64,000 nt of DNA from Methanospirillum stamsii. Lineage in GTDB: Archaea; Halobacteriota; Methanomicrobia; Methanomicrobiales; Methanospirillaceae. Below the pieces are notes generated by a model. The model was not told the DNA's origin. It did no database searches and saw only the letters and a list, made by a program, of their open reading frames with translations. Position 1 is the first letter of the stretch. Each line of letters opens with the position of its first letter. Below are positions 53,894 to 63,718 of this stretch, piece by piece. The stretch is taken from the NCBI RefSeq assembly GCF_046244385.1, contig NZ_CP176366.1, forward strand, positions 1,736,001-1,800,000, given 5' to 3'. The position numbers and the translations under genes are program-made.

Positions 53894-54595
53894 ATGGGTC
53901 CTGAAAAACTCGAAGACGTCGTTGACATTCCTTATCCGCAGCACCCTCACTGTGCAACGGTCCTTGTCCTGGATACATCGGCATCGATGTCAGGTAATAA
54001 AATCGCTGAACTGAACGAGGGGCTTCGCATTCTGACTGATGAACTGCAGCAGGATGATCTTGCCGTGAAACGAATTGATCTTGCGGTTATCACATTTGGA
54101 AAAGGGGTTGAACTGGTCAGACCTTTTACCGGGATATCAGCGTTTGAACCCCCCGAACTTGTCGCAGGTGGATATACTCCGATGGGTGAAGCAATTCTGG
54201 AAGCGGTCAGGGTCATTGATGATAGAAAAGAAGAGTACAAAAGGATCGGTACTGATTATTACCGGCCGTGGATCTTCCTGATCACCGACGGACAGCCAAC
54301 CGATATGCGCAAAGGTGATGCAAGATGGCAGGAAGTAATTGATGCCGTGCATGGGGGTGAGGAGAGCCATAAATTCCTGTTCTGGGCACTGGGAGTTGAC
54401 CAGGCTAACATATCCCTGCTTAGTGAGATCTCTCCGCCTTCACGAACCCCTCTGATGCTCAAAGAAGCAAAGTGGGCTGAGATGTTCCTATGGCTCTCCA
54501 AAAGTCTGTCCCAGATATCAGACTCCAGGATTGGTGAACAGATCTCTCTGGAAAACCCGGTCGGGCCTGAAGGCTGGGGTGTTATTCAGCTCTAA
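53894..54595 (+). CDS. TerY-like VWA-domain protein
   Basis: A single von Willebrand A domain of 233 residues with the MIDAS metal site (LVLDTSASMSGNKI), a Thr in the loop GGYTPMGEAILEAV, and Asp in LITDGQPTDMRKGD. It resembles TerY, the VWA partner of PP2C and kinase genes in the tellurite-resistance-associated TerY-P triad. VWA domains bind protein ligands through a divalent cation, so it may act as a substrate adaptor or sensor. It is the first gene of the triad, with six bases before the PP2C gene. Confidence 0.88.
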   Translation: MGPEKLEDVVDIPYPQHPHCATVLVLDTSASMSGNKIAELNEGLRILTDELQQDDLAVKRIDLAVITFGKGVELVRPFTGISAFEPPELVAGGYTPMGEAILEAVRVIDDRKEEYKRIGTDYYRPWIFLITDGQPTDMRKGDARWQEVIDAVHGGEESHKFLFWALGVDQANISLLSEISPPSRTPLMLKEAKWAEMFLWLSKSLSQISDSRIGEQISLENPVGPEGWGVIQL

Positions 54596-54601
54596 GGTAT
54601 T

Positions 54602-55384
54602 ATGAAAACCATGACTGGTCCGGATTATTTTGCCTGTGGAGGTTCAGTTCAGGGAACCCGCCATATCCAGGGAAGTATTCCCTGCGAAGATGCCTGGGCT
54701 TTTGAAAATCTTCCCGGATGCCTGGTTCTGGCGGTGGCAGATGGTCTTTCTTCGGCTGATTATGGGGGCAAAGGAGCGGAGGCTGCAGTAACCGCCTGTG
54801 TCAGGGAGGTTGCCAGACTCATAAAAATGGCGGATGATGATGGAGAAATCCCTGTATCTGATATTATCCGGGATGGTATCGCCAGTGGGCGGTCTTGTCT
54901 CACCGCTTTAGCAGAAACAAACGGACATCCGCTTTCATCCTATGCAACAACTCTTGCACTGGTTGTGATGAAGGGGGATTGTGTCTGGTGCGGTCATATC
55001 GGTGATGGTGTCTGTGCCTGCGTTTTTGGCGATGATGTGTCGGTGCTTTCAGCTCCTGGTAATGCTGAATATGCCAATGAAACTGCAGTTCTGACTGCCA
55101 GGACCTGGGAAAAACATCTCCGGATATCTTCTGGAAAGGCAGATGCCGTACTTCTTGCCACCGACGGATGCCAGGGGGCACTTATAAGAAGGGAAGAAGG
55201 TGGATTACAGCCATACAAACCATTCATCATTCCCCTGGTAAAAGCACTCCGGGAGTATTATATTGAAGGCCGGGACTGTAATGCAGAGATTTGCGACCTC
55301 CTCTTTTCTGACCGGATGCGTGCTCTGTCTTCGGATGATATGACCCTTGCTGCAGGTTTTAGCAGTCCGGGTGAGCCAGTCTGA
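54602..55384 (+). CDS. PP2C-type phosphatase of the triad
   Basis: A 260-residue PP2C with metal-binding residues in PCEDAW (near 28), VLAVADGLSSADYGG (about 42), the HIGDGVCA strand, LLATDGCQGAL and SSDDMTL. It would remove phosphate from proteins phosphorylated by the adjacent kinase. It is more compact than the PP2C at 21.9 kb and lacks parts of its insert regions. The stop overlaps the kinase start as TGATG, so the two are translated together. Confidence 0.9.
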   Translation: MKTMTGPDYFACGGSVQGTRHIQGSIPCEDAWAFENLPGCLVLAVADGLSSADYGGKGAEAAVTACVREVARLIKMADDDGEIPVSDIIRDGIASGRSCLTALAETNGHPLSSYATTLALVVMKGDCVWCGHIGDGVCACVFGDDVSVLSAPGNAEYANETAVLTARTWEKHLRISSGKADAVLLATDGCQGALIRREEGGLQPYKPFIIPLVKALREYYIEGRDCNAEICDLLFSDRMRALSSDDMTLAAGFSSPGEPV

Positions 55385-58300
55385 TGAATCACAGGTCAAC
55401 CGGGAATGGCCCAAAAATCCGGGTTGACCGTACTGAAATACAGGTTTCTCCCTCTTCATCCGGCCCGGTTCGTGAAGAACTGGTGGTCATGAATGAAGGA
55501 AAAGGCAGACTGTATGGGAGTGTTCGTTCTGATGCCAGTTGGGTTACGGTCCTTGATGCAAATCTTGATACCACATTCATCCAGAAAATAGCCCTTGAGA
55601 TAAGAGCTGATAAAGCCCCTTCTGATGCGATAACCTGGGTATATATTCTGTCAACCGGCGGGATTACCCGGATAAAGGTCGTGATACAACCTTCTCTGGT
55701 TCCCGTATCAACGCTCCGGATAGATGAAAAGGTCTTCCAGTTTTGTAGTATTACAAAAGATGAGACGATTGACTTCTCCCTTACAATAAGAAATTCAGGG
55801 CCTGGTTTTTTATCCGGAACTGCAGTCCCGCTTTGTGACTGGATTGAAATTCCGGTACGGGGGATCTGGGCCAGAGTTGTTCAGGTGATTCCGGTAAAAG
55901 TTATAACGGCAAAAGCTCCTCCGGCCCGTCACCCGGTCGGGAGAATTCATGTCAGGACCAACGGGGGAGAAGAGATTGTTGAGGTATCAATTCACCGTTC
56001 CCCCACAAAAGGTCCTGTTGCCCGGTTAACCCCGTCATCGCTGCGGATCTCCTGGTCGGTCAAGGGAATAATTGAAGAGCGTCTCATCATCCGGAACGTA
56101 GGTACCGGAACTCTCCGGGGGACAATACCCTCGAAATTTCCCTGGATTACTGCAGTCCCCTCTATCTTTTCGGTGGAGGATTTTTCTATCATCACTATCC
56201 GGGTGGATACCCGTCTTCTTCCCGGAACTGTTCCTGCATCAGTACCGGTTATGGTGATTACAAATGCCGGTCCGTATACCCTGAACCTTGAGATTGTAAG
56301 GACATATCAGGCCCAGGTAAAACCCCGGATGCACGTCCCCCGGATAAGAGCCCGGTCCAGGATGACCGTCATTGATAATCTCGGGATGGCTCTTCAGATT
56401 GTATCTTCCGGAAAATCTGGTGGAGAAGGAGAGATCTGGTATATTGACGGGGATGAATCACGATGTGTGAAAGTCTTTCATCCACACCGGTGCAGTCAGG
56501 AGATGGAAGAAAAGATCCAGGCCATGCAGAAAAATCCACTTCACACACCACAGTTAACCGGAATCTGCTGGCCTGCCGGGATTGTCAGGTCTGCTGGAAC
56601 TTCCCCGAGGTTCGTGGGGTATATTATGACAAGACTTGACAGTCGATTCACTCCGGTTCATTCCTGGTATGACCAGCCGGACCAGGAGTTTAATGCCTGC
56701 CTTCTTGCAGCCGGAAGACTTGCAGGACTTGTGGAGATTGTACACAATGCTGGTCACTGTATTGGCGACCTTCGTGAGAACAATGTCTTTATCAGCACAT
56801 CCGGTGAGATATGCCTGATTGATACCGATTCATTTCAGATTACCGATCCTTCTTCTTCCCGGACCTGGTTTTGTAAAGTCGGGACCGGGGAGTATCTACC
56901 TCCTGAACTCATCAATGGTTCATTTGAAAAACAGGATATTGACCGGCTGTTTGCAGACAGGTTTGCCCTTGCAGTGCTTATCTTCCGGTTTTTAATGCAG
57001 GGTGCTCATCCATACCAGGGAAGAGGTCCGCTTATCGAAGACGCACCGACAACTACAGATAAAATTCTCCGTGGCCTTTTTTCCTATGAAGCAAAGATAC
57101 CTGGCCTTTATCCTCCTGAATATGCCCCCCCGTATGACCGGATACCTCAAAAGGTCAGAACTCTCTTTCACGAGGCCTTTGTAACCGGCCATCAGCACCC
57201 CCAGGCAAGACCGGAACCGAGGCGATGGAAACATGTCCTCCTCAATGGAAATGACAGGGTATCTTCTGGTTTCTCTGATGAATCCCAGGAGTCCAGGATT
57301 CTTATTCATTCATCAGTTCAGGAGCAAAAGATCCCGGAATACTCTGATGAAATGGGAAGGCCGGTTACCGTAGGAACCCACGTTATCCGGATACATCATG
57401 GAGAGATAAGACGGACAGATAGATCCGGGTTTCAGTTGCTTATCGGCCATTCCGGTTTTAAACCCCTGGTGTCCTGTCCGAAAGATAAACGATCTCTCCC
57501 TCCGTCTGTTATCCTTCCGGAGATGATGGTATACCAGGAACAAAAGATAGCAAAAGCCATCAGGTACCTTATTCCTGAAATTGACTTTTCCTTTTATATT
57601 CACTGGCATATTGCTACCGACCCGGAGAGCCGGCAATCCTGGAAAGGAGATCAGTTTTCTTTTCGTCACCGGGTCGCTGCATGCCGGAATCTGCTTTTTA
57701 CGGTTAAAACAATAGTGGAGGCCTCTCTGATGCCATTTAGTCTCTCTCCACGTTCGGTATTTGTCGGACCTGACAGTTCGGTCAAAGTGATTGCAGTCCC
57801 CCGGGAAGAGAGTGATTTTAATGGTGAAAGGGAATCTTCTCTCCTTGATGAAGTCAGAACGCTGCTTTTTTCGATGATGATGGACGGGTATCATTCTTCA
57901 CATGATGCATGGAAAAGTGTCTTTTCACCTTCTTTTGATGTGATTCCATATCCATTCCGATGCATTTTCACTGCAGACAGGGTGGGTGAATCCCTTGGAA
58001 AAACCCTCTATCGGTGGTTTTTACGTGCTGAAAATACATTATTTTCCCTTGTTCCCTGCACGGTCAATCCGGATCACTGGTACTCCATTATTCCTGGATA
58101 CTGCCCTTTTTGCAGGCCGGAAAGATATATTGGCTTTTTTCTTTCTTCCGGCATCGTTCCTAATGAGCTCTCATCACCGGCTGTCCTCCTCCTGTCTCAT
58201 CCAACAACACCTGTAAGATCCTTAAAACATAGAGCTTTTCAAAGAAAACACCCATTGATTCCGGTTATCTTTCTTCCCTGTTCTCTTACTGTTCCATTCC

Positions 58301-58719
58301 GTATTTCCGGAAAAACTCCCGGATTACTCAATTCCCAAAGCCAGGATAATGATGCACCGGGTGTATGGCTAAAAAAATCAACAATCATCCCGTATCAATC
58401 CCTCTGTCAGGGAATTTTTCCGGAAAAATACCTTTCTCCCCATCTTCCGGCTGCCTTTCAACCGGTCTATTCACTCTTTGATGAGATGAAATGGACTGGA
58501 GATATGGAGTATATGAAGGGGGAATTGTTTCCGGTACTTGTTCCAAGAAAACCAAAAAGGCGTCAGTATATTCGAAAAACGATATCGGTCATGATCTTTC
58601 CGGGAGTTTTTATAGATCCATCTCCTTTAATCCGGATAAAGACAATGAAAATCAAAAACGTTAAAAAAGGTAAGAAGATATCAAAAACATTATCCGATTT
58701 TTTCGAGGACTTTTTTTGA
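55384..58719 (+). CDS. Large TerY-P-type protein kinase with beta repeats and a second degenerate kinase-like domain
   Basis: A 1111-residue protein. Residues about 10-310 hold three similar beta-sandwich repeats (each with a pattern like VVMNEGKGRLYGSVRSDASWV, LTIRNSGPGFLSGTAVPLCDWI, LIIRNVGTGTLRGTIPSKFPWI). A kinase domain follows at about 325-610, with G-loop SGKSGGEGEIW, Lys in CVKVFHP, catalytic loop HCIGDLRENNVFIS and the DFG-equivalent LIDTDSF. A second region (about 650-885) looks like a degenerate kinase, with FSLSPRSVFVGPDSSVKVIAV where the catalytic loop should be. A treble-clef-like zinc knuckle follows (CTVNPDHWYS...CPFC). The C-terminal 190 residues are basic. With the VWA and PP2C genes it makes a complete phospho-signalling triad. 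Confidence 0.85.
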   Translation: MNHRSTGNGPKIRVDRTEIQVSPSSSGPVREELVVMNEGKGRLYGSVRSDASWVTVLDANLDTTFIQKIALEIRADKAPSDAITWVYILSTGGITRIKVVIQPSLVPVSTLRIDEKVFQFCSITKDETIDFSLTIRNSGPGFLSGTAVPLCDWIEIPVRGIWARVVQVIPVKVITAKAPPARHPVGRIHVRTNGGEEIVEVSIHRSPTKGPVARLTPSSLRISWSVKGIIEERLIIRNVGTGTLRGTIPSKFPWITAVPSIFSVEDFSIITIRVDTRLLPGTVPASVPVMVITNAGPYTLNLEIVRTYQAQVKPRMHVPRIRARSRMTVIDNLGMALQIVSSGKSGGEGEIWYIDGDESRCVKVFHPHRCSQEMEEKIQAMQKNPLHTPQLTGICWPAGIVRSAGTSPRFVGYIMTRLDSRFTPVHSWYDQPDQEFNACLLAAGRLAGLVEIVHNAGHCIGDLRENNVFISTSGEICLIDTDSFQITDPSSSRTWFCKVGTGEYLPPELINGSFEKQDIDRLFADRFALAVLIFRFLMQGAHPYQGRGPLIEDAPTTTDKILRGLFSYEAKIPGLYPPEYAPPYDRIPQKVRTLFHEAFVTGHQHPQARPEPRRWKHVLLNGNDRVSSGFSDESQESRILIHSSVQEQKIPEYSDEMGRPVTVGTHVIRIHHGEIRRTDRSGFQLLIGHSGFKPLVSCPKDKRSLPPSVILPEMMVYQEQKIAKAIRYLIPEIDFSFYIHWHIATDPESRQSWKGDQFSFRHRVAACRNLLFTVKTIVEASLMPFSLSPRSVFVGPDSSVKVIAVPREESDFNGERESSLLDEVRTLLFSMMMDGYHSSHDAWKSVFSPSFDVIPYPFRCIFTADRVGESLGKTLYRWFLRAENTLFSLVPCTVNPDHWYSIIPGYCPFCRPERYIGFFLSSGIVPNELSSPAVLLLSHPTTPVRSLKHRAFQRKHPLIPVIFLPCSLTVPFRISGKTPGLLNSQSQDNDAPGVWLKKSTIIPYQSLCQGIFPEKYLSPHLPAAFQPVYSLFDEMKWTGDMEYMKGELFPVLVPRKPKRRQYIRKTISVMIFPGVFIDPSPLIRIKTMKIKNVKKGKKISKTLSDFFEDFF

Positions 58720-58775
58720 GAATTTATCGGTAATGACATAAGTATTAAGATTAGACAAGTCTCTTAACGTTTATT

Positions 58776-60254
58776 ATGGGGGGAGAGGATCAGGCACTAT
58801 ATAATTTGATCCAAAAGAGCCTGAAACTGAGCCCGAGAGGGCTCACCATCACAGAGATCTCGAAAAAAATAAAAAAGGACAGAAATATTACTGCGAAACA
58901 TCTGGATATCTTAAAGGCAGAAGGGAAGGTTGATACAAGACAGGTTGGCTCTGCCCGGGTATACTGGCTTTCAGAGCGAATTCCGTTATCTGCATTTTTA
59001 TGTTTTACCCGGAATATCATCCTGATATTAGACAAGGATCTGAATATTGTCCAGGTGAACAATCAATATCTTTCTATCAGTGGATTTTCAAAAGAAGAAT
59101 TAATCGGGAGAAGTATTCTCGAGAATGGTCTGCCTCTTATCTCTTCTCAAAAGGCAATCAGCATAATAAGTTCTTCTGGAAACGAACAGGTCATCAGTGA
59201 GATATCCTATTTTAAAGACAATTATGAATATGTTTATAAAATTGAAGTAATTCCCACTCATTTTGAAGACGGAGAGAAGGGGCTTACCATTGTCCTTGAA
59301 GATATTTCCGAAAAGAAAAAGCATCTGAAAAACATGGAATTTTTGGCACGAACCGCAATGGAACTGGTTGAGCTTAATCCGGATGCCGATATATACCAGT
59401 ATATTGCAGAATGTGTCTGTGAACTTCTCCCGGAAAAAAGTAAGCGGTGCTGGGTTATCTCATTAGATCAGGTAACCGGTCAGTTACTAATAAGGGCAGT
59501 TTTTGGAGAAGCGTTCAGAAAAGCATCTGCATATCTTGCCGGAGGAAGGGATTTGGTCGGACTTGCTGTTCCTTTACAGGAATGTTTCTCTGAGAAATCA
59601 TATTTCGAAGGTCCCTTATCAATAAGAGCAATGCGTGAATTAAAACACAGACCTCTCTTTGAAGATGAGGAGTTTTCCTTTTATGATATCTGTGCTCATC
59701 TGTTTCCCCGTGATGTATGTGAAAAATTTCTCGTCACGAATCATATCGGGAAGACCTATCTTACCGGACTTGTCTGGCAGGAACAGATCTTTGGTGTTGT
59801 TGGAATTTGCATGGGTCCGGATGAAGACCTTGAGAGCTGGCAGGTGATTGAATCATTCCTCCGTCAGGCATCTATTGCAATTGCAAGACGTATGACTGAA
59901 CAGCGATTATCCCAAAGTGAACAGGATTATCACAATCTCATCAACGAAGCAGAACTCCCGGTTTTAACCATGGATAATCATGGGAGAATTACCCATGTAA
60001 ACCGAAAATACACAGATGATTTTGGATATTCACTGACTGATATCCCTACCCGGGATATATGGCTTAAACAAACATTTCCGGGTATTCAGGATCAACACAG
60101 GATACTGGAAACTTTGAAAAGCGCATCTGATAGCACAATAAAAAGCGAGTCTATTCTTATTTCTCTAACCAGTAAAAACAACGTGAGGGCTGAAGTATGT
60201 ATACAGCCGGTCCTGGTATCGGATGGGATGCTTCTTTTCTTTATGAAACCCTGA
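58776..60254 (+). CDS. wHTH-PAS-GAF-PAS one-component sensor (copy 1)
   Basis: A 492-residue protein. A winged helix comes first (SPRGLTITEISKKIKKDRNIT, KHLDILKAEGKVDTRQVGSA), then PAS (ILILDKDLNIVQVNNQYLSI), a GAF-like domain at about residues 190-375 (WQVIESFLRQASIAIARRM at its end), and a final PAS (LPVLTMDNHGRITHVNRKYT). There is no kinase core, so ligand sensing probably controls DNA binding directly. It has a close paralogue directly downstream. The start at 58776 has no Shine-Dalgarno site and may be leaderless. Confidence 0.82.
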   Translation: MGGEDQALYNLIQKSLKLSPRGLTITEISKKIKKDRNITAKHLDILKAEGKVDTRQVGSARVYWLSERIPLSAFLCFTRNIILILDKDLNIVQVNNQYLSISGFSKEELIGRSILENGLPLISSQKAISIISSSGNEQVISEISYFKDNYEYVYKIEVIPTHFEDGEKGLTIVLEDISEKKKHLKNMEFLARTAMELVELNPDADIYQYIAECVCELLPEKSKRCWVISLDQVTGQLLIRAVFGEAFRKASAYLAGGRDLVGLAVPLQECFSEKSYFEGPLSIRAMRELKHRPLFEDEEFSFYDICAHLFPRDVCEKFLVTNHIGKTYLTGLVWQEQIFGVVGICMGPDEDLESWQVIESFLRQASIAIARRMTEQRLSQSEQDYHNLINEAELPVLTMDNHGRITHVNRKYTDDFGYSLTDIPTRDIWLKQTFPGIQDQHRILETLKSASDSTIKSESILISLTSKNNVRAEVCIQPVLVSDGMLLFFMKP

Positions 60255-60344
60255 AATATGCCCACAATCTAAAATTTTAATCCCGATTATCTGGAAAAAT
60301 GGAGGGGAGATATTATTAATAATCGACACTTCAACTAACATTTC

Positions 60345-61829
60345 ATGATGGGAGAGGATCAGGAAGTATCCGGTGTTATCCAGAAAATTCTGAAGTCCAG
60401 TCCCCGTGGACTTACCATTTCTGATATCTCTAAAAAAATCAATAAAAACAGAACTATTACCGCTAAATATCTTGACATTCTGAAAGCGGAGGGAAAGGTT
60501 GAGACAAGGCAGGTAGGTTCGGCCCGGATATACTGGCTTTCACAACGGGTTCCGTTATCTGCATTTTTGTGTTTTACCAAGAATATGATAGTAATTGTGG
60601 ATATGGACATGAATATTGTCCAGGTAAACAATCAATACATAAGCCTTTCCGGACTTTCAAAGGAAGAAATGATCGGGAGAAATATTATCGGGAATGGTCT
60701 TCCTATCCTGTCAACTCCAAAAACCATGGATATTATCCGTTCAACAGAGAGAGAACAGATAATTACTGATGTAAGGTTTTGCAGAGAGGGGATTGAGTAT
60801 TACTACAAGATGGAAGTAATTCCCACGTTGTTTGACGAAAAAAACAAAGGTCTGACCATTGTCCTGGAAGACATCACCGAACAGAAACAACATGTAAATA
60901 ACATGGAATTTCTGGCCAGAACAGCAGTGGAGCTTGTTGATTTACCTCCTGATGCTGATATTTATGAATATGTCTCTGAAAAGGTTGTCGAACTATTACC
61001 CGGCACCCCCCGGTGTTTTGTGGAATCATTTGACCTTGCTTCCGGGCAGATTTTTCTAAAAGCAGTTCAGGGAAAGGAACTTCGTGATGGTGTACGTTCA
61101 CTCCTCGGTTATGATGTCGTAGGTCTCCCCTGTCCTATTGTAGAATTTTTTTCTGCGGCTCCTTTCTATGAGACCCCCCTGACTTTACGAGCAATGAGAG
61201 AAATGCGGTTTAGGCCTTTTTTTGAGGACGAAGAAATTTCTTTCTATGACCTCTGTGCTCATATGTTTCCAGAGAAGGCCTGTAATGCGATGGTTTTGAG
61301 GTTTAACCTGGCAAAAGTCTATCTCACCGGTCTTGTATGGCAGGACCGGCTCTATGGGATTGTGGGAATATTACTTGGAAAGGATGAAACACTTCAGAAT
61401 AAACAGGCAATAGAATCATTTCTCCGCCAGGCTTCGATAGCCATCGCAAGAAGGCAGACTGAAGAACGACTTTCACGGAGTATAAGACAGGTTGATGAGT
61501 TTATCTCTGCGATTCCGACACCGGCCATGCTCATTGATAATACGAACCGGATTATAAAAATAAATCCTGTTTTCACAAAAGAATTCGGATTTACCAGTGA
61601 TGACTGTGTTCATCCCGGAGAATGGCTCCAAAGCACTATTCCGGATCTGGGATGCCGGGAAAAAATTCATCCAACTCCGCTGGATTCTGAAAGTAAAACA
61701 TCATTTAAATCACCAGTAATTCCTATCCGGTGTCATGATAAGACGGAAAAAAGGGTCAGAATAAAAGAGGTACCGTTATCCGGAGGTATGAGGGCATTAT
61801 TTTTTGAACCCCTGAATCCGGCATCGTGA
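60345..61829 (+). CDS. wHTH-PAS-GAF-PAS one-component sensor (copy 2)
   Basis: A 494-residue paralogue of the previous gene with the same order of domains: winged helix (SPRGLTISDISKKINKNRTIT), PAS (VIVDMDMNIVQVNNQYISLS), GAF-like region ending IESFLRQASIAIARRQTEE, and a final PAS (PTPAMLIDNTNRIIKINPVF). The winged helix is nearly identical to that of copy 1, while the C-terminal PAS is clearly different, so the two may bind the same DNA site but sense different ligands. It starts with ATG at 60345 or 60348. Confidence 0.82.
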   Translation: MMGEDQEVSGVIQKILKSSPRGLTISDISKKINKNRTITAKYLDILKAEGKVETRQVGSARIYWLSQRVPLSAFLCFTKNMIVIVDMDMNIVQVNNQYISLSGLSKEEMIGRNIIGNGLPILSTPKTMDIIRSTEREQIITDVRFCREGIEYYYKMEVIPTLFDEKNKGLTIVLEDITEQKQHVNNMEFLARTAVELVDLPPDADIYEYVSEKVVELLPGTPRCFVESFDLASGQIFLKAVQGKELRDGVRSLLGYDVVGLPCPIVEFFSAAPFYETPLTLRAMREMRFRPFFEDEEISFYDLCAHMFPEKACNAMVLRFNLAKVYLTGLVWQDRLYGIVGILLGKDETLQNKQAIESFLRQASIAIARRQTEERLSRSIRQVDEFISAIPTPAMLIDNTNRIIKINPVFTKEFGFTSDDCVHPGEWLQSTIPDLGCREKIHPTPLDSESKTSFKSPVIPIRCHDKTEKRVRIKEVPLSGGMRALFFEPLNPAS

Positions 61830-61865
61830 TTTTTCCATCGGTTATGACTTATTCATCTCCGGATT

Positions 61866-63590
61866 TTAATTATTGGTTGAATTTATCCTTCCACCGGTTC
61901 TTGTCTGTATTGGTGACGGCAGACTTTTTAAATAATCAATAAAGATATCGACATCCAGGTTTCCATATCCGCTGATAACTCCCTCTTCCATAACCGTGTA
62001 CCCATCTCCTCCTTCTGCAAGGAAATCAGTTGATGCAATGGTGTATGTTTCATCCATATCCAGTTCTTTTCCATCAAACAGGATACCAGTTACCTTATCA
62101 GATTCGCTGGAATTATCATAGGAGTAGGAAAATCCGGATATCTGCAGGAGATGATCCGGTTTTATCGTCCGGGTCCATTGCTGGTTTAAGAGATCTTTTA
62201 CCTGCTCACCTGACAACTGGATGGTGTATATCTGGTCATGGAATGGCATGACTGAGTAAGCCATCCCTGTGGTTATCTCCCCGGCAGGGATATCTGCACG
62301 AAGAGATCCTTCATTAATAATACCCATGTCAGTGTTCATTGCCCAACGCATTGAATCTGCTGCAATATCATAAAGAAGAGATTCTCCATTTTCCTCAACA
62401 TTCCTGGTGATTGGTATGTCAGTACTTGCAATAATTTCATCAATTAACGGATCAACAGCAATATTTACCGCATCTAGAAGTTCCTCTGCATTTTTATCCG
62501 GTTCTAACCCCAGTCCCTGGTTTGCGTAATCTGAAACAATAGTTGCTGATTTTTCAATAATATCTTTGCTTTCCGGATCTATCTCCAGGTCAATATCAGC
62601 GTATGCCTTACTATAGGAATAAGCCTGAGTTACCAGGGTTGGTTTTCCACCGGCGTTAGGAAGATACTGGTTAGTAAATTGATGGGTGTGAGCAGATATG
62701 ACTACGTCAACATCTTCATCAAGTCTGTAAATAATTGATGTGATTCTTCCGGAAAGATCACCTGTCTCTCTGGTCAGGCCATCATAAGGGGTTTGTGTTC
62801 CTCCTTCATGAATAAGAATGACGAATGAATGAATGCCTTCTTTCTGAAGGATTTTAACCTGTTTGTTTATGGCATCTGCTTCATCTGTAAATAATAATGA
62901 TTTGACATTGGCAGGCAGGGTGGTCTCTGCAGTCTCTATTGTTACTGCACCAATGAATGCTACCGGAATTCCATCAATCTCTTTGATAAAGTACGGTTCA
63001 AAGAGTAATTCTCCGGTGCTATTATCAAAAGCATTTGCTGTTACAACCGGCCAGAGAGCTCCGGGATACGGATCAACCAGATGTGTGATGTTTGTATTTC
63101 CATTTCCTCCATTAATGAGCCGGAAAAGTTCATCTGTGTCCCGATCAAATTCGTGGTTTCCTAGACATCCAATAACCTGAATGTTTGTATCATTATTTAA
63201 TGTGGTTTTTTTCCAGTCACCGGTTGCAAGACTGTTAAAGTAGAGAATTGTCGGTTCATCCAGAAGTAAATCTGATTCAGCCTCAGATGCACCTGTCATG
63301 TCTCCGGGGAGAGCGATAATAGTATTATTTCTTCCATATTGTGATACTGCTTCCCGAAGATAACTGGCGAGAACTGGTAAACTTCCCACCGGGGAACCGT
63401 TCATGCTCTGGCCGGAAGTTAATTGTCCATGGAAATCGTTCACCGCAAGGATATGGAGGGGGATTGTAGTATTCGTCTCTTCTAGGGCTCCCGCTGGAAT
63501 GCAGAACAAAAATCCTATGAGGAGTAATGCAAAAATCCTGTAAAAAATTACTTGATTAGTATGTGTGGGTGGTTTTTGATCAGGTTGCAT
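61866..63590 (-). CDS. Secreted 5'-nucleotidase / UshA-type metallophosphatase
   Basis: A signal peptide (IFALLLIGFLFCIPAGALE) precedes a two-domain 5'-nucleotidase. The metallophosphoesterase domain (about residues 45-330) has LAVNDFHGQLTSG, PGDMTGASE, GCLGNHEFDRDTDEL, VILIHEGG and VVISAHTHQF. The C-terminal domain (about 370-560) has the expected MRWAMNTDMGIINEGSLRADI and the nucleoside-binding FLAEGGDGYTVM. It would remove phosphate from nucleotides outside the cytoplasm, perhaps for phosphate or nucleoside salvage. It is convergent with the sensor gene. Confidence 0.92.
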   Translation of the reverse strand: MQPDQKPPTHTNQVIFYRIFALLLIGFLFCIPAGALEETNTTIPLHILAVNDFHGQLTSGQSMNGSPVGSLPVLASYLREAVSQYGRNNTIIALPGDMTGASEAESDLLLDEPTILYFNSLATGDWKKTTLNNDTNIQVIGCLGNHEFDRDTDELFRLINGGNGNTNITHLVDPYPGALWPVVTANAFDNSTGELLFEPYFIKEIDGIPVAFIGAVTIETAETTLPANVKSLLFTDEADAINKQVKILQKEGIHSFVILIHEGGTQTPYDGLTRETGDLSGRITSIIYRLDEDVDVVISAHTHQFTNQYLPNAGGKPTLVTQAYSYSKAYADIDLEIDPESKDIIEKSATIVSDYANQGLGLEPDKNAEELLDAVNIAVDPLIDEIIASTDIPITRNVEENGESLLYDIAADSMRWAMNTDMGIINEGSLRADIPAGEITTGMAYSVMPFHDQIYTIQLSGEQVKDLLNQQWTRTIKPDHLLQISGFSYSYDNSSESDKVTGILFDGKELDMDETYTIASTDFLAEGGDGYTVMEEGVISGYGNLDVDIFIDYLKSLPSPIQTRTGGRINSTNN

Positions 63591-63718
63591 GGTATAATCT
63601 AGGTTTCTCTAAATAAGTATAGTGATATGAAAAAAGATCCCCATTACCATGAAATAAGTTTGAAACCAGAGAAAAAAAGAGAAAATGTATTTTTATTTGA
63701 AATATTCTGGTTTTCTGA

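Noticed and set aside
57313..57894. Minus-strand open frame of 193 codons inside the kinase gene
   Set aside because: Its translation is basic and patternless, and it lies opposite the better supported 1111-residue kinase.
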